Assembly (NCBI RefSeq): GCF_905220365.1
Contig: NC_061125.1
Span: forward strand, 12,851,831-12,915,830
Reading direction: 5' to 3'
DNA from: Vanessa cardui
Lineage: Eukaryota > Arthropoda > Insecta > Lepidoptera > Nymphalidae
Length of the DNA: 64,000 nt
Under the pieces are notes generated by a model. It was given only the letters and a program-made list of their open reading frames with translations. It was not told where the DNA came from and did not search any database. How positions within the stretch are numbered: the stretch's first letter is position 1; every line of letters starts with the position of its first letter. Positions 1 through 13,890 of the stretch are shown here, in pieces. Position numbers and translations under genes: made by a program.

Positions 1-3000
1 TAATAGGCGTGTATTGTCTATTTACGAGACTAATATTTCATATCACTTCGATTTTTTTTTTCATTGATCAAATAACATTACTTAATATAAGACAGTTATT
101 ATATTTATGTATCCTGTATGAAAATCAACGAATACACTGCAGGATTTTATTGAATATTTTTTAATGTAATTTATTACGTAATCTTCTATTTTATTAGTTA
201 CTTAATAAAGTGGAATTACGAGCTTTGAATACAGAATCAAATCCAAGAAAATATATATTAAAAATGACTTTGCAACCTTTGCAAAAGTTGAAGACTAGGT
301 ATAACCTTGGTAAGTTCAAAGGCTTATTAGAAAAAAGGACCAATAGGGCGAGTTGGTGCTGTCTTGTTAGACCTAAATTAGAACATTCTACGCTCTCGAT
401 TTTGACAGCAGACGTCGTGAGATGGCGCTAAAGATTGTTTGCTCTTCGTCACGATGAGAATAAGTTTACAAAGTGAATAAAGTTGTTACACATTGTTTCG
501 AGCCGAGAGCCATGATGGAACAGTATTAAGAAAACGTGAACCTACGTCGAAGATTGCGGGTTCAAACCATGAATAATAATCATGAATTTTGAGGTGCGCA
601 ATTTGTTATTCATCTTGATATCGGCGCTAAAGGAATACATCGTGAGGTAATCTGTTCCGATTGAAATTCTGTCACATTAACCAACCCAGAAAAATATTAA
701 GCTGAATTCTGGCAACTTCTGGAAATGACATAATGCCTTAGCACAGCACTGACAGCACATATATATAAATATATATACAGGTTGCTCTTTTTTGCTTTGG
801 ATTTGTCTAAAATATTGAAAAAAAATCATGCATCAATCAGGATTAACTTGATAGTTTTATATACAATTCGAATTTACATTTGTGAATTATTAAAATTAGG
901 GTATATTGTTAAAAAACTATGTCTTATCACAATAGTAAATCAAAATACGCAACCCATAGTTACGAATACCAGATAAGTCATTTATCTGCGTAATACATCA
1001 GTAGTTTCCTGCATCGAATACGAGAAGTGAATTCATTTGCTTCGAATAGAATTGAAATGAAATGAGCGGGCCCCTAAAAAGCAAAACACAGAAGGGAGAG
1101 CGGCAGAAAAATAAAGATGGGTGGTTCTTATCTTGATGTTGAAACGAAGGATTGTGGATTGTAATGAGGGGAAGGGTGAACCTGAAAAGGATACCGTACG
1201 ACCCGGCTCACTTCAAAATAATTGAAGTTAAATTTGTTCATTTAAATTGACTAAGGCCCATCTATTGATTTTTAATGATAAAAATGTAACCCCATGTGTT
1301 TAAATGGAACTGTGTAGTAGTAAATAATGACTACACCGCTATCGGCGCTATTGAATTTAACGGTATACATTCTGCGGAAACGAAACAATTACGTGAACGG
1401 CTCTGAAAATTGAATAGTGCATTTAAAATTCAGAGGTTCACATTTAGGATTTTCGCATATGGAGACAATTGAAATTATATTGTAAAGCATGTTCATACAA
1501 TTGGACGGTCGTAATTACCCACAAAACGTGTTAAATTGTACTTCGTCCATTACGAACTGTTTCAATTGTCCAGCGCATGTTCAATTACGAAATAATAGGA
1601 CCAAACGATGATTAGGGATTGAGGATGAGGACTTTACTAATCACCACTCGACGCACGTTTGACCACTTAAATTTTGCATAGAAATATTGTCCCATTCGTT
1701 GTTCGCAGCCGGTTAAGACAATACATAAAACATTCCTATTACGCTAAAAGAGAATAGACTTCTAATTTATTTTTCCACGGATGACAGGTTAAATGCAGCT
1801 CAGAGCGTTGTTATAGTAGAAAGTCAGACAAAGTCACGTCTGGCTTAGTTTGCATCTTGAGATCCCAGTACCAGGCTTCGGAGCATCTGTCGCGTTACCT
1901 GATACGGGACAGCGAAACAAGGTCATTAACATAGCGCTGAGATTTTATACAAAATAACATATCACAAAAGTAGGTCAGGAATAGAATGGCTTAAATTTTG
2001 TCAATGTCGAGATTTAACACACGTGCGGGCGTGGGAATGAAATTGCAAGTGTGCCAAAATAGGAATTGGTCCAGTTGCGTAACCGCATACAAAAGGTCGC
2101 GTCAGGTAAAAGTTTTATAAAATATAAAACCTTCGGTGAAAGTTAGTTTTTCTAAATAGCAAATATGATTTAAATACAATATTATAAACACGTGTGTTGT
2201 ACAATGAATAATTCTGAACATAATAGTTCTCACGTCTGTTGCTCTGTGGGAAACTTTCGAAAAATAGGTGCAATTTCAATTACCCAAACAGTGTTGGTTA
2301 TCAACGTTAGAATTAGCAACTACAAAGAATGTAGCAGTTCTTTTAATTACGTAGTAATGTTTGAGCCAACAGATTTACCTATACACATTTTCATAACTCA
2401 ATTGTATTATTATTAAAAATATGTAAGTTGTGAATGTTTGAGTTTTCATATTTGTTTTACTTTAAATACACGAATGTTACAGGAAATTTGTATGAAACAT
2501 TTGAAGATATAATACCTACTAACAATTATTCTTCTTTACCTAATCATTAATGCCCGTAAGGTTTGTATTGTTCTGGGTTAAAGATTAGCAAGGAAATTGT
2601 TACTACTATGCTAGTCTTCAAATGTGATTGAGTTTATTACCTCAACCGTACCGATCAATCTCTATCGTGTCTTCTCGATCCTACGTGACCATGGCGAAAT
2701 AATCTGTACCCAGTCGGCACAACTAAAAGCCATTCAACTAAGAATTGAGTTGAAAATTTAAAGATTCAAGAAAATCGTTTTAATAATTTTACTTTTTTCT
2801 TGTCTCGTGTTCATTATATATTTTTTTCAATCGTACATAACATATTATAGAATACTAGTTGCAAGTTTCGACTTCAAAAAGGAGAAGGCTGGGTTTAAAA
2901 TTTTCAGCTTGTTTTTTGAATGAATCTGATTCACTTTTTAAAAGTTTTTATTTAAATTCATCTATTAATATGTTTGGGTCAAATTTGAAACTGAATTTGA

Positions 3001-5108
3001 ACGAGTTCCACCCAACCGATTAAGCTGATGTTTGAACACTGTTGCTCCTAGTGAATAAATAAAACCTCGTTTTAAATACATTTCTTCTATCTAGATAAAT
3101 TTGTGTACACTTTTTTTCTGAAATATGTTGGCGGGCAAATGGACCAACTTTGGTCACCAATAGTACGTGGGTACCCATGCGCATCATAAAAATTGGAGCT
3201 GTAATCATTCCTTGCATTGCCAACGCGCTAACAATCTAGGAAATTAAGACATTATACGGACTCACTCACCCCTTAAACTTAAAGATAATCGCTATAGAAA
3301 ATATACATTTTATAATAATTGGTATTGCTAATTTAAACGTACATTTATAAGTGAAGAAAAACATTTTGATTCGATTTGATTGCTGGAATATCGAATCGAA
3401 TTTTCTAAGTTCATATATAAGTATTAAGTAACTATAGATGTGCCACTTTATACCATGCCAATTATGTACGAGAATTCAGCAGGTGAGATTCCCGTTAACC
3501 AGATGATGTACAAGAGGCAAAAACCGACAACATCTGCCTTTAAATCTGACATTTGATATTGTTATCACATGTTACATACGCGAACAGGTTGATTGCAAGC
3601 CTTAAATTCTCATAACATTATTAAGTAAATCTTTTGTTTTATTTTTTTTAAAAGTGTCACATTATTTATTAAATTTTATAGTTTATTTTTTCGTGCAATA
3701 TTTTGGGTTAGTATCACCTATTAGTCGTCCTAGTGCTAAACACCAGTGCAATGATAGTGGACAATAAGCACTTACCATCAGATAAGATCTCAATGATCAG
3801 ATGGTACCATTTGCAACATATCACCTTAAGTCTCTGCTTATTATCCCTATATACGAACAATGATCCTAAAATATGTTTATTAAATAACGAAGGAAAATTA
3901 GACAGGCAACCTTCAACAGGCTCATATAAGAACATTGCTCTAGATAATTTTAATTGATGAAATAAAAAGAAAAACATTTATTTATAAAAGAACAATCAGT
4001 TTAAGTGATTTTAAATATAATGTATGCTGTTAATGTACACGCAATATGATAATCGTTCGCTCGGAGCGACAATCGCTTAATGGTTTTGTTCATACATAAA
4101 TTTTGTAGGCCGTGACCGAGCCAAAACAAACTGCTCCCGTGATAATTAATGATCATCTTCATCAATTTTACGGTCGTTTAAAAATAAAAAAAATTTAAAT
4201 ATCGAACGATATTTAGGTTCTTTAACGCACCTGCTTACCTGATTTTTTTTGTCGCTTTGGAATACTAATTAAAGTCTTTACCTTATTGATGAGTCTTGTC
4301 AGTATTTGACGCGCAATATTAAATTTCGGGTGACATTCTAAATTTAAATATAAATTTTCTTTTTTCTGATTCGAAATTGATTTTCTACTCATTTCTAGTT
4401 CCTATTCAATGTAAGTAAGAACAATATAACAGTCATCATGACGAATAACATTAATAATTTGAAACAGAATAAGGATTACTACAAGTATATTATTATGCAT
4501 AGACAGATAATAAAATTAAGACTCTTATATGTGCCATTTTAAGTTAAGTAGGAGCTTGTTCGTGATTCATATCACAGCATGTCTATTCATGAGTAAGATT
4601 GTCTTAGAAAAATATTTTAAAATTTTATCTGTTAATATCAAAGCTATAAAGAATAATGTTTAAAAATATCATAAACATATCCATCGGAAATCCCTTGCCA
4701 TATTATTAAAAGTCACATTGTAGTAAAGTGCAAAACAATAGTCAATATCTCATACTTTCAACGGAGCATCATTCGAGTTTTTTTTTTAAATCGTGTGTAG
4801 AGGCGTGCCCGAATCAATAATTTAAACAAAGCTTTTAGTTACGATGACAAGGCGTTAATATTAATCGATTTACCGTTCAGGATTCTTTGAGACAATCATT
4901 ATTGTTTTTGTTAAGTATTTAATTAAATACATTGAAAGTTTTAGATTTATTGACTTCTTGTTTTGGTTATGGCTATAATTTATGTGGATGTTTTTAAATC
5001 AATCTTTAGTATTGCCATAGGTGGATCTTGGCATTGTCATGTACTCCAGCTGTTTTTGATTTTGAGTCTCAAGATCTTTACAAAGATAATATATAGGTAA
5101 TATTATCT
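1..5108. other. AT-rich DNA without recognised genes
   Basis: Apart from the decayed SINE at 535-692, I see no gene or repeat. Frames of 64-87 codons occur by chance; none has a recognisable domain. Slightly GC-richer stretches at 1065-1205, 1860-2100 and 4040-4160 are unassigned and could be conserved noncoding DNA. Confidence 0.6.
535..692 (+). mobile_element. Degenerate SINE, family B (Metulj-like)
   Basis: An old copy keeps the B-box region ATTGCGGGTTCAAACC, the body AATTTGT...TATTCATCT, a diverged CATCGTGAGG block and GAAATTCTGTCACAT followed by CCAACCC. The order matches intact family B copies at 55993 and 62832. The head before the B box is largely unrecognisable. Confidence 0.6.
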
Positions 5109-5350
5109 GACGACCTCCATGGTCGAGGGGTGTGTACACCGGTTTTCATGGGTACGCCACTCTGAGGTCCCGGGTTCGATTCCCGGCCGAGTCAATGTAG
5201 ATTACCATTAGTTTTCTATGTTGTATTGGGTCTGGGTGTATGTGGTACCGTCGTTACTTCTGATTTCCACAACAGAAGTCCTTCAGCTACTTACATTGGG
5301 ATCAGAGTAATGTATGTGATGTTGTCTCATATTTATTTATTTTATTATTT
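5109..5350 (+). mobile_element. tRNA-derived SINE, family A, copy 1
   Basis: The head (5109-5194) resembles a tRNA: a TGGTCGAGGGG A-box-like stretch at 5120-5130 and a near-perfect pol III B box GGTTCGATTCC at 5173-5183 within a CCGGG/CCCGG T-arm. A non-tRNA body of about 150 bp follows (TCTGGGTGTATGTGGTACCG, then CTTCAGCTACTTACATTGGG) and ends in a TTTATT-rich tail. The same unit occurs at 7687 and, inverted, at 16231. This pattern defines a tRNA-type SINE mobilised by a LINE. Confidence 0.85.
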
Positions 5351-6007
5351 TTCACGCAGTTAAACCATCGAAGCTCGGGTCTGTTTCGACTTCTATCCGA
5401 TTCAGGATTTGTATGTTAATATAATTTAGATTATTTAAAGAATTAATAATAATCGTAAGCACTTCTTCTTACAAATAAAATTTATTTTTGGAAAACATGT
5501 ATTTGACGCGTAACATACACTATACGACTTACGTCCTAAGCGGTTACATTAAAAAAAAAGATTTTGATTCTGCTTTTCTCTAACCAGATGCCTGTAGATA
5601 AATATGCAAGTATTTATTTAAATGATCCGCCGAATACACGTTGATCTTAACCAAAGATTACAGGTCGAAATCCGGAGAGCAGCTGACTGTCGGATGAATA
5701 TGTATATCGACCATTTAAAATTGGAACAGTGTGACAGATTAGATCTAGCTTTGGAATAATAATAATAATAAAATACTGTCACGTGGCAAAGAGTAAGTAC
5801 TGCATTTTTCAAGTTCATCTCGTAATATTTATCCGAAAATGTGACACCTATCTTGTAAAATTGTGAATATATCCTCTCAGTATGAGTGCATTATTTTACA
5901 CAACAGTAAAAAAATTGTAGGCTGTAACTATTGTTGTTATTGAAACGTACAACATTCAAAATGTACAGCCTGTGGATACATTTAATGTGGGCAAGATACA
6001 ATTTGCG

Positions 6008-6266
6008 AGGCCCTTGTTTTGAGGAGAAGTTTAGTAGCATATTTCATCACGCTGTTCCAATGCAGGTTTGTCGATGCATAATTTCGTTGAAATTAGACAC
6101 ATGTCGGTTTCCTCACGACGTTTTCCTTCATCGCTGAGCACGAGGTAATGAAGGTATTTATAAACACAAATTAAGCACTTGAAAATTCAGTGATGTTTTT
6201 CTGGGTTTGAACTCACAATTATCGGTTATGATGTCCGTGTTCTAACCACAAGGCTATCTCGGCTCT
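6008..6266 (-). mobile_element. Degenerate SINE, family B (Metulj-like)
   Basis: Reading on the minus strand, the tRNA-like head starts near 6266 (GAGCCGAGAT reversed, TGGTTAGAAC at about 6240-6250) and the body holds the family's CTCAGCGATGAAGGAAAAC and CGTGAGGAAACC blocks. Several changes and small indels separate it from the younger copies. A 68-codon plus-strand frame lies across it and is not a gene. Confidence 0.75.
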
Positions 6267-7424
6267 TAAATAATTGTATTTGAAATTGTAATGGAAACAT
6301 AACGCAATGTGTATTAATTATTAATAATGATACTAAGGTTTATAGTTTTCCTTCACTGTTTTTTTTAGTTGAGGTTTTTATCCCAGACAGGTCCTGGCAA
6401 GTATTACAAAATCTTCACATTTGCTTATACTATAAATAAATTTTGGTAACGATATTTTGGGACATTAAGTTTAGATTACTGTTCATCAGTACTGTATTAT
6501 TGGATAGTCAATTAAATCTTTATGTCAAGCAAATTGATGGTGATCATGCTGAGGGTTGTGTTGTATAATATAATATTAATGGCTCAGGAATCAATGGATC
6601 CCGAGAGAGGAACCGCCTCTTTTATTATGACACTGTAATATGAATGAGGGTTATTTTACTACTGACCCCACCTACTATATAATTTAGTTACGATATTTTG
6701 AGAATAATTTATGGGTATATTATTATATCTATTACTTATTTTTTACGTAAATTATCAAATACTTCTTCCTATAAAGACCTCAGTAGATCGATCAATGTTA
6801 TGTAGATAAGTGTACTAGGGACGTCGAAAAGTGTACTAGGTACAATCGTGTAAAAAAATCAATTATATGGTGTAGTACTGTAGTTTCATCCGTATATTAG
6901 ACTATGTATATTGGCAAATAACAAAACTTGGAAGGTATTGGTGTGTTCCGTTTTGATAAGTGCACTAGTGTACCTCATATAGATAAATTATATAACATCT
7001 AAGCTCCCAATATTGGTGGCGTATTGGTGATTTAAGAATTGATTAATATTTTACTACATCGAAAACATCTGTGGACCGCTTATCATATACTGCTTACCAA
7101 TACTTAAAAAAACATCTTAACTAATCTTTATATTTCTATTTGACCGATAAAAAAACATCTGCCATGTAATTAGTAAGGCATAACGAGATAATTATCTATG
7201 ACATATCAGTTATTTTTAGTGTCATAAAAATATAATTTGCATAGTTGACAGCATATTGACAGTGTAAGTAACAGTAATTAATTCTTAAAGTTCCAATAAT
7301 TATGAGCCTAATTACCATCAGATAGAATCTTTGCTTGCGACTATAAATAAAAAAGGTACTACTCTATACCATAACTAATAACTTATTACAACTTATCAAC
7401 TAATATACAACTGATCAAAATTAA

Positions 7425-7568
7425 ATTCAAACTATACTTTATTCAAGTAGGATTTTACAAGTACTTTTGAATCGTTATTTAACAACTATATTAAGTGAAG
7501 ATACCACCGGTTCGAAAGACAGATTCTACCGAGGTGAACCGACAAGAAACTCAGTAGTTACTCTTTTT
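7425..7568 (-). repeat. LINE 3' tail, type E, inverted
   Basis: Reversed family: ATACTTTATTCAAGTAGGAT, TTAACAACTATATTAAGTGA, ACCACCGGTTCGAAAGACAG, CGACAAGAAACTCAGTAGTT. Matching plus-strand copies lie at 22505, 26818 and 56338. It is a short 3' terminal piece of a non-LTR element common in Lepidoptera. Confidence 0.72.
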
Positions 7569-7686
7569 CAACATTTAAAAATACTGTAATGTTAGTTAAT
7601 TACAATTACATATGTATGTAATTTATCCTCCCTGGAAGTTTACACATATTAATTCCACGCTTTTTTATTAACTTATATAATATTTT

Positions 7687-7922
7687 GACGACCTCCGTGG
7701 TCGAGTGGTGTGTACACCGGTTTTCATGGGTACGCCACTATGAGGTCCCGGGCTTCGATTCCCGGCCGAGTCGATGTAGATTACCATTAGTTTTCTATGT
7801 TGTCTTGGGTCTGGGTGTTTGTGGTGCCGTCGTTACTTCTGATTTCCATAACACGAGTGCTTCAGCTACTTACATTTGGATCAGAGTAATGTATGTGATG
7901 TTGTCTCCTATTAATTTATTAT
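7687..7922 (+). mobile_element. tRNA-derived SINE, family A, copy 2
   Basis: This copy is colinear with the one at 5109, with the same GACGACCTCC start, tRNA-like head, TCTGGGTGTTTGTGG body and AT-rich tail. Its B box has one extra base (GGCTTCGATTCC), which would weaken pol III transcription. An 80-codon frame here (7685-7927) is repeat sequence, not a gene. Confidence 0.85.
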
Positions 7923-8706
7923 TATAAAATATTTCGGATACTTTAGTTATAAATATAACTCTAGTAACTGTAACATAGACGTTCAAAATGTACACAAAAG
8001 TACGTGTAAAGTGAAACGTCTCGATGGTATATTTGTTAGTCAAACTCCCTAACGGTTCGGACGTGGTAAGTGCTACAGCAAACAACACGAATAGTCTCTC
8101 AGTCGAGCACCACCTATTGTGAACTTGGGTTATGAAATTGAGAACGATTGATACATTGAAAATATTGATTTTCTCAAAGAAGTCTCAGACTAGAATCGTC
8201 TTTGGATGAATTTTGTTCGGTTTATGATAGAATATAATAGAGCCATCTCGTCTAGACCGATAAACTTCAAATGCCCCGCAATAGCGTATGCCTTCTTGTA
8301 GTCTGACCGAGAGAATATTTCAATTGTAAAGCATGATATTTCATATTCTCATGAATGAATTACCTAATAGTGAATGTTAAGTATTATCCGACTGAATAGA
8401 AAAGATCATAGTACATAAGTGTTTACGTAAACACAGGTGCACTCTCTATATTCCTCACTCTCATAGTCTAATGACACGGTATTCTGACACGACGTGAAAT
8501 CGAATTCAGGACAATCAGTTTTGTATGCTTTTCGAGCTACGTCACATCACTATTCCCTAGGTTGTGTTGTAACAACTTTTTAAAGGAAACTTAAATAAAA
8601 CCTCCTTATGAGGACCTGTGTTCTAAAAATTTATCCAAAATAAGTACGCACTGTATTCCACCATAAGAAAAATTCAAGCAGTTTTTAATTACAAAATACA
8701 ATACAG

Positions 8707-8995
8707 AAACAGTAACAGCCTGTAAATTTCCCACAGCTGGGCTAAAGCCTCCTCTCCCATTGGGGAGAGGGTTTGGAACATATTCCACCATGCTCTTCCA
8801 ATGCGGGTTGGTGGAATGCACATGTGGCAGAATTTCGATGAAATTATACACATGCAGGTTTCCTCACGATGTTTTACTTCACCGCCGAGCACGAGATGAA
8901 TTATAAACACAAATTAAGCACATATATATAGTGGTGCTTGCTTGGGTTTGAACCCAAAATCAGCGGTTAAGATGCACGCATTGTAACAACTGGCG
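8707..8995 (-). mobile_element. SINE, family B (Metulj-like)
   Basis: The copy is near full length and inverted. It starts with the reversed 3' tail AACAGCCTGTAAATTTCCCA, passes through CTCCTCTCCCATTGGGGAGA and GCAGGTTTCCTCACGATG, and ends with a reversed B box GGGTTTGAACCC near 8944-8955 and part of the head. The 5' head is decayed after GATGCACGC. Confidence 0.85.
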
Positions 8996-9549
8996 AACAA
9001 CAATGTTAAATGAGTGTTAACGGCGTTCCTAAAAGTATATTACGAATCATACATTGCTTATATTTCAATATTTTTCTATTTTGTAATACCTTTTACGCTT
9101 AAAAACCATTGAATTCAAAGTATTAGGTTTGATTTACTTGTTATGTAAGAGCGGGTGCCTTGATATGGAAGTATTGAAAGCCAACGATTTGCAACGATCC
9201 ACTCGCTTTTGCAGCTTATTCAAATAGCTTCTGAAATCATTTATATGTAAAATATATTTTCCCACAGCCACTTCAAATATTTTCGGAACAAAATTTAATT
9301 TAAATTTATTATATTATTCCGAACGAACGTGACCAAAAACTAAATTCGACAATTCAAATATAAAGGTCTTGAAACTTTCTCAATAAAAGTAACATGAAAT
9401 GTTTAATTTATACATTAAATTCTATTATTATATAATTATAAATGTATCGTATATATTTAGGTTTAACTTATTATAAAATATAGTACCTATGTACATTTTT
9501 AAATAGTTTTTAACATGTATCTTAGCACAATTAGATATTTCCATCAACA

Positions 9550-9725
9550 ACATTACATAGCATAAAACAAAGTCGCTTACCGCTGTCTGTTCCTATTATG
9601 CTTAGATCTTTAAAATTACGCAACGGATTTTGATGTGGTATTTTTTATCAGATAGAGTGATTCGAGAGGAATGTTTTTGTATATATAACGTGGACAATAT
9701 AGTAAAGAAACTCTGATAATTTAGA
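9550..9725 (+). repeat. LINE 3' tail (RTE-like), type D2
   Basis: The segment AAAACAAAGTCGCTTACCGC, ACGCAACGGATTTTGATGTG, GTGATTCGAGAGGAATGTTT and CAATATAGTAAAGAAACTCT recurs at 30488 and inverted at 28571. Such tails with GCAACGGATTTTGATG-type sequence are typical of 5'-truncated non-LTR elements in Lepidoptera. No coding sequence remains. Confidence 0.75.
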
Positions 9726-10040
9726 CATTATCTACTACATTGAGTGTCAGTATTGGACCAGTGTGAAGTCGGGTAGGGTCGAAAATATTATAAAAAAATA
9801 TGAATCAAAATGGCGTGCATATATTTTGTACTTTTTACTTTCATTCGATATATCGCCAAAAAATTGTGTAAAGCCAAATATGATTTAAAATATCTGAATA
9901 ATTTTATAACAATCAACTTCTATCAGATCGCGGTTTCCAACCCGTCAAAAGGTTTCTCGGTAAAAGGCTTCAAAACTCTATGCAAAAGGTAAGGACATAT
10001 AACATATGTAACATATGGTTACCCAAGCAATACATTTAAA

Positions 10041-10356
10041 AGTAAGTAAAGTAACAGCCTGAAAATTCCCACTGCTGGGATAAGGCCTCCTCTTCCATTA
10101 AGGAGAGGGCTTGGAACATTGGAACCTCCAACACGCTGTTCCAATGCGTGTTGGTGAAATTGACAATTGAAATTACATACATTGAAATTAGACACAAGCA
10201 GGTTTCCTCACGATGTTTTCATTCACCGCTGAGCACGAGATGACTTATAAACACAAATTAAGCACACATATATATACATATAGTAGTGCTTGCCTGGGTT
10301 TGAACCCGCAATCATCGGTTAAGATGCACGCGGTCTAACCACTGGGCCGTCTTAGA
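10041..10356 (-). mobile_element. SINE, family B (Metulj-like)
   Basis: A nearly complete inverted copy runs from the reversed tail at 10050 (AACAGCCTGAAAATTCCCAC) to the reversed A box TAACCACTGGGCC near 10336-10348. Its reversed B box is TGGGTTTGAACCCGC. The GTAAGTAAAGTAAC tract at its left edge is the simple tail. Confidence 0.9.
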
Positions 10357-12758
10357 TCGCAATACATTTAAAGATTGTTAATTAATTTTATGTTACGTAA
10401 TAAACAAAAAATGTCACGTTGCATTAAAAACTATAGTCATCATCCCATTGTCTCCTCAAGCGTTAGTACCTCAATAATAATTACGATCACACGTTGCAAT
10501 GCCTCGCAATCCACAGGTTGTAATATCCCTGTCATTCTCAAGTGCAATATTACTGCGCGCCAGATGGGACTCCCTCCACATACAAATGAACCATTCTCTG
10601 ACGATATTTGAATTTTTTTTTCTACAATTCAAATGTGAGTGTGTACAATTTCGTTCAAAACGGAAATATGAAAATTGTTATTTATTTTGTTGTTTAGACG
10701 AATATAATGTTCTATTTTTAAATGATAAGAGCTGTTAGGTTATTCCGTAACAAGAAATTCGAATCTCACTGCATACCACGAAGTTTAAAAGCCAGAATGT
10801 GATATACAACATTGACTTTAAAAATCATAAAATTAATAAGATACACACACAAAATGATGTATCACAGTAAGTAGGTTGTAAATATTTCACGAGTGAGATA
10901 CGAAGTGTTATCTTACTGTATCGGACTGCTAGTTCTTATTCTAGCGATTTATCATTTGTCTCACTCATTTCGTCAATATACGATGAGACAAACTTGTGCA
11001 CAAATTGTCAATATATGTATGTATCTTCAAAAAATCCCAATATTGGACAGAAACTTCTTGCCCAGTTTCAGTATAATATTGGGAGAATATTTCAATACTG
11101 TACAACGGTTTGGTAGAATCCAACACGTGTATGCAATAATAATTGCAGAATTAAATTCGAAAATGAAATTCGTTCCACAATATTTTCATTATTCGCTGAG
11201 TCTTTATAATCTCGTGCTCAGCGGCGTACATGAAAACTGTGATACTTCATGGAATTTTAAGCCGTAATCTTGTACAATCCAATCCTACAATTGCATACAA
11301 CATTTGATAGACGTCAAAATCTGTGTTTAACTTTGCCCCCAAAACAGTTGTTCGAAAGTGTGTAATTTTAAATGTTTTGCTCATGATACCTTTTATGTTG
11401 AATTTTATAAATTTGAATAAAATTTGATTTATATTCAGCCGTCTTATTTGAGTAGTATCAAGTTTGAATAACTTGAGCTTGGAACTTAGCGAACGTTGCT
11501 TAAATAAACATATTTAAAACTTTCCCTACTTGACCGTCCCAAAAGGATAGATTTCATGAAGAAAATTAAAAAAGTTAGTTCAAACAACGTCCCTGATAAT
11601 ATTTTGTGAACAAGTATTTACTTTTCGCAGTCACTAAGGAGAACGTGTTTGTTTATAACATAATTTAATATTTCATCAGATCGATATTACACAATCGGAA
11701 GTAACTTCATCTGTCTGTATATGAACCTCATTACAATTTAAAAATAGAATCGATTTTAATCATATATAGATTTTCTGAGGCAATAAGAACGCAGGAATAA
11801 AATAGAACGTATTTTATATTCAAAATAAATCCCATCCTATTTTTTTTGTAAATGATGTACGAAACGCCTGCCAACTAATCTAAGTTGATGGTATTTATTT
11901 ATTTTATGATATAATAGAACATTTATATAAATATGATAACCGTATGCATCAAAGTTGAAACTCAATTAGTTTATTGGTATAAGAACTTACAAACGTCGAT
12001 CGATTTAACGTTATAGATGTTAAAATGCTTCAGCTTTTTCTACCTACAGCTACTCTGTCATGCTTTGAAGGCGTATTTTGGGTCAGAATAATTGACACAA
12101 CTTTCGGAAACTATTAATCTTAATATACAAGCACTAGACATTGTTTAAAGACTATAGGATAAATAATATAAATTAACTAGAAAGTAAATATTTTTATAAA
12201 AAGCTTATATTATGTATATTAAAAAGAATAATATAGATAAGGCATCTGTCGATTCCGCAAGTTGGCTTAGGATCATGTTGACAGGAAAGTCGCCCGCATA
12301 CGTTACTGCGTTTACAGATAACGTCCTGAAAAATGACTCACTGAAGCCTGATTGATTATGTTAAGCTTGCGAAGGAAAGTGTTAACCTAAAGACCTCGCT
12401 TGATACCTATTATTATTTTACATTAAATTATTATGAACTTCTAAACATCAACTCTCTGCCCTATAAGTGTGACTTTTTATGTGTATTGTATTTTTGAGTT
12501 TACTTCTTCAGACTACATCAATGAAAGTTGGAAACTAACATGCCAGTGTATTATATTAAATATGCTCCTTTGCTTATCTATATTAGTCCAATAATCTGCT
12601 GTGCTCATGAAAACTTAGTGGTGCTTTCCCGATTTGAAGCGTCGATCGTACATCGTAACAATTACGTAGCTATTGTATTTACTGTATTATCTCTAATGTA
12701 TTTAGTTCTTCGTGACAGTCGATACGCTTTTGGTGGAACGCGATAATCCCAAAGTAGT

Positions 12759-12822
12759 GGCTGATGACGTAACATTCTGAAGAGAGTACATTAACATGTT
12801 ACGTCACCTCTAGCTATCAGCC
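12759..12822. repeat. Inverted repeat with CRE-like arms
   Basis: TGACGTAACAT (12765-12775) is the exact reverse complement of 12796-12806, and the outer GGCTGA (12759-12764) pairs with TCAGCC (12817-12822) across a 10-base bulge. The arms contain TGACGTAA, close to a bZIP site. It could be a foldback remnant or paired binding sites. Confidence 0.6.
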
Positions 12823-13870
12823 GTTATCCTAGTACACTTACACGATAGTCCAACCAATTGTAGAACAGATATGGAAAGCATAGACATTCGATCAGGTGGT
12901 CTGAGGACTTCAAATCTGCCTTGAATTATTATTTTCTATGGCGTTACCAATTTTATTTGAAATTTCAGACTGTAATAGTACATCGCTGCTTGATGCAGAT
13001 TTCTTCGAATATAATTTTGCTATTGATTCTGAACTCTGTCAACGATAATTGAAATATTCTCCACCAGTACAACATTTCCAGAGCTTCATTTACTTTGTAA
13101 AACGTATCTAAATACGTCACGCTAACGGTTTAATATTACAATGTAACAATCATGACATAATCTCTTCTATGCGTTTCACATTTCGAACACATGATGTTAA
13201 AAATATATGTAGGCAAAATAAATCGACCCATACAAGATTGTAAGGTAAAACATAAATATTAACAATAATATCGTTACGAATGCTAATGTGAATAAAATTC
13301 GAATTAATGACGACTCAAAAGCGGAAACATTTTATTTTGACTGAATATAATAAATATCATATCGGTTCAACAGTTAATAGTTTTGGACACGATTTGAAAT
13401 ACAAACAATAATAACCCTTACACCGTTCCAAATATAAGTCAAAAGAGTTAATGACGAAGCTAGTTCTAATATCGAAATAGGCTGAGAGGGAGTGGTAATA
13501 TATCATTATATTATTAACTTATCTTCTCACCCTTGACAACAACAATGCCTGTTGAAATATTTGATATCATTATTCGTGAACGAAAAACTCAAGGCATTTT
13601 ACTGCCTCTTGACATGCAATACTTTAATTCAATTCACAAAGCAACAGGTGGGGTCGAAGTTTACTTTAAAATATAATTATGTGATTGTATACCGTTTGTT
13701 TCTTAAAACCGTGACTATGATTTTATCTTTATTACCCGCTGAGATGTACATACGTTGATAGACATAATTTTACTAATTCCGTTATATCTTTGCTCATAGG
13801 AAGTTAAATGGTACTGATAATCTTTATGAATATATTTTTTTATTTGGCAGACATACCAAATTGTCTAGAC

Positions 13871-13890
13871 CAGCGGTCGGCAACCTTTTG
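13871..13890 (+). repeat. hAT-like terminal inverted repeat, single end
   Basis: CAGCGGTCGGCAACCTTTTG matches the terminal pattern CAGxGGTCGGCAACC of many hAT transposons, followed by GGGCCACAAGG, also usual there. No matching opposite end (GGTTGCCGACC-type) occurs downstream, so the element is truncated or its end is decayed. Confidence 0.55.

Noticed and set aside
5120..5194. Genuine tRNA gene
   Set aside because: A and B boxes are present but the segment continues into a repeated SINE body and recurs twice more, so it is a SINE head.
10893..11267. 124-codon plus-strand frame with a hydrophobic N-terminus
   Set aside because: No recognisable domain. Its 3' third runs through a decayed SINE B fragment (AATCTCGTGCTCAGCGGCG), and a frame of this length can arise by chance in 64 kb.
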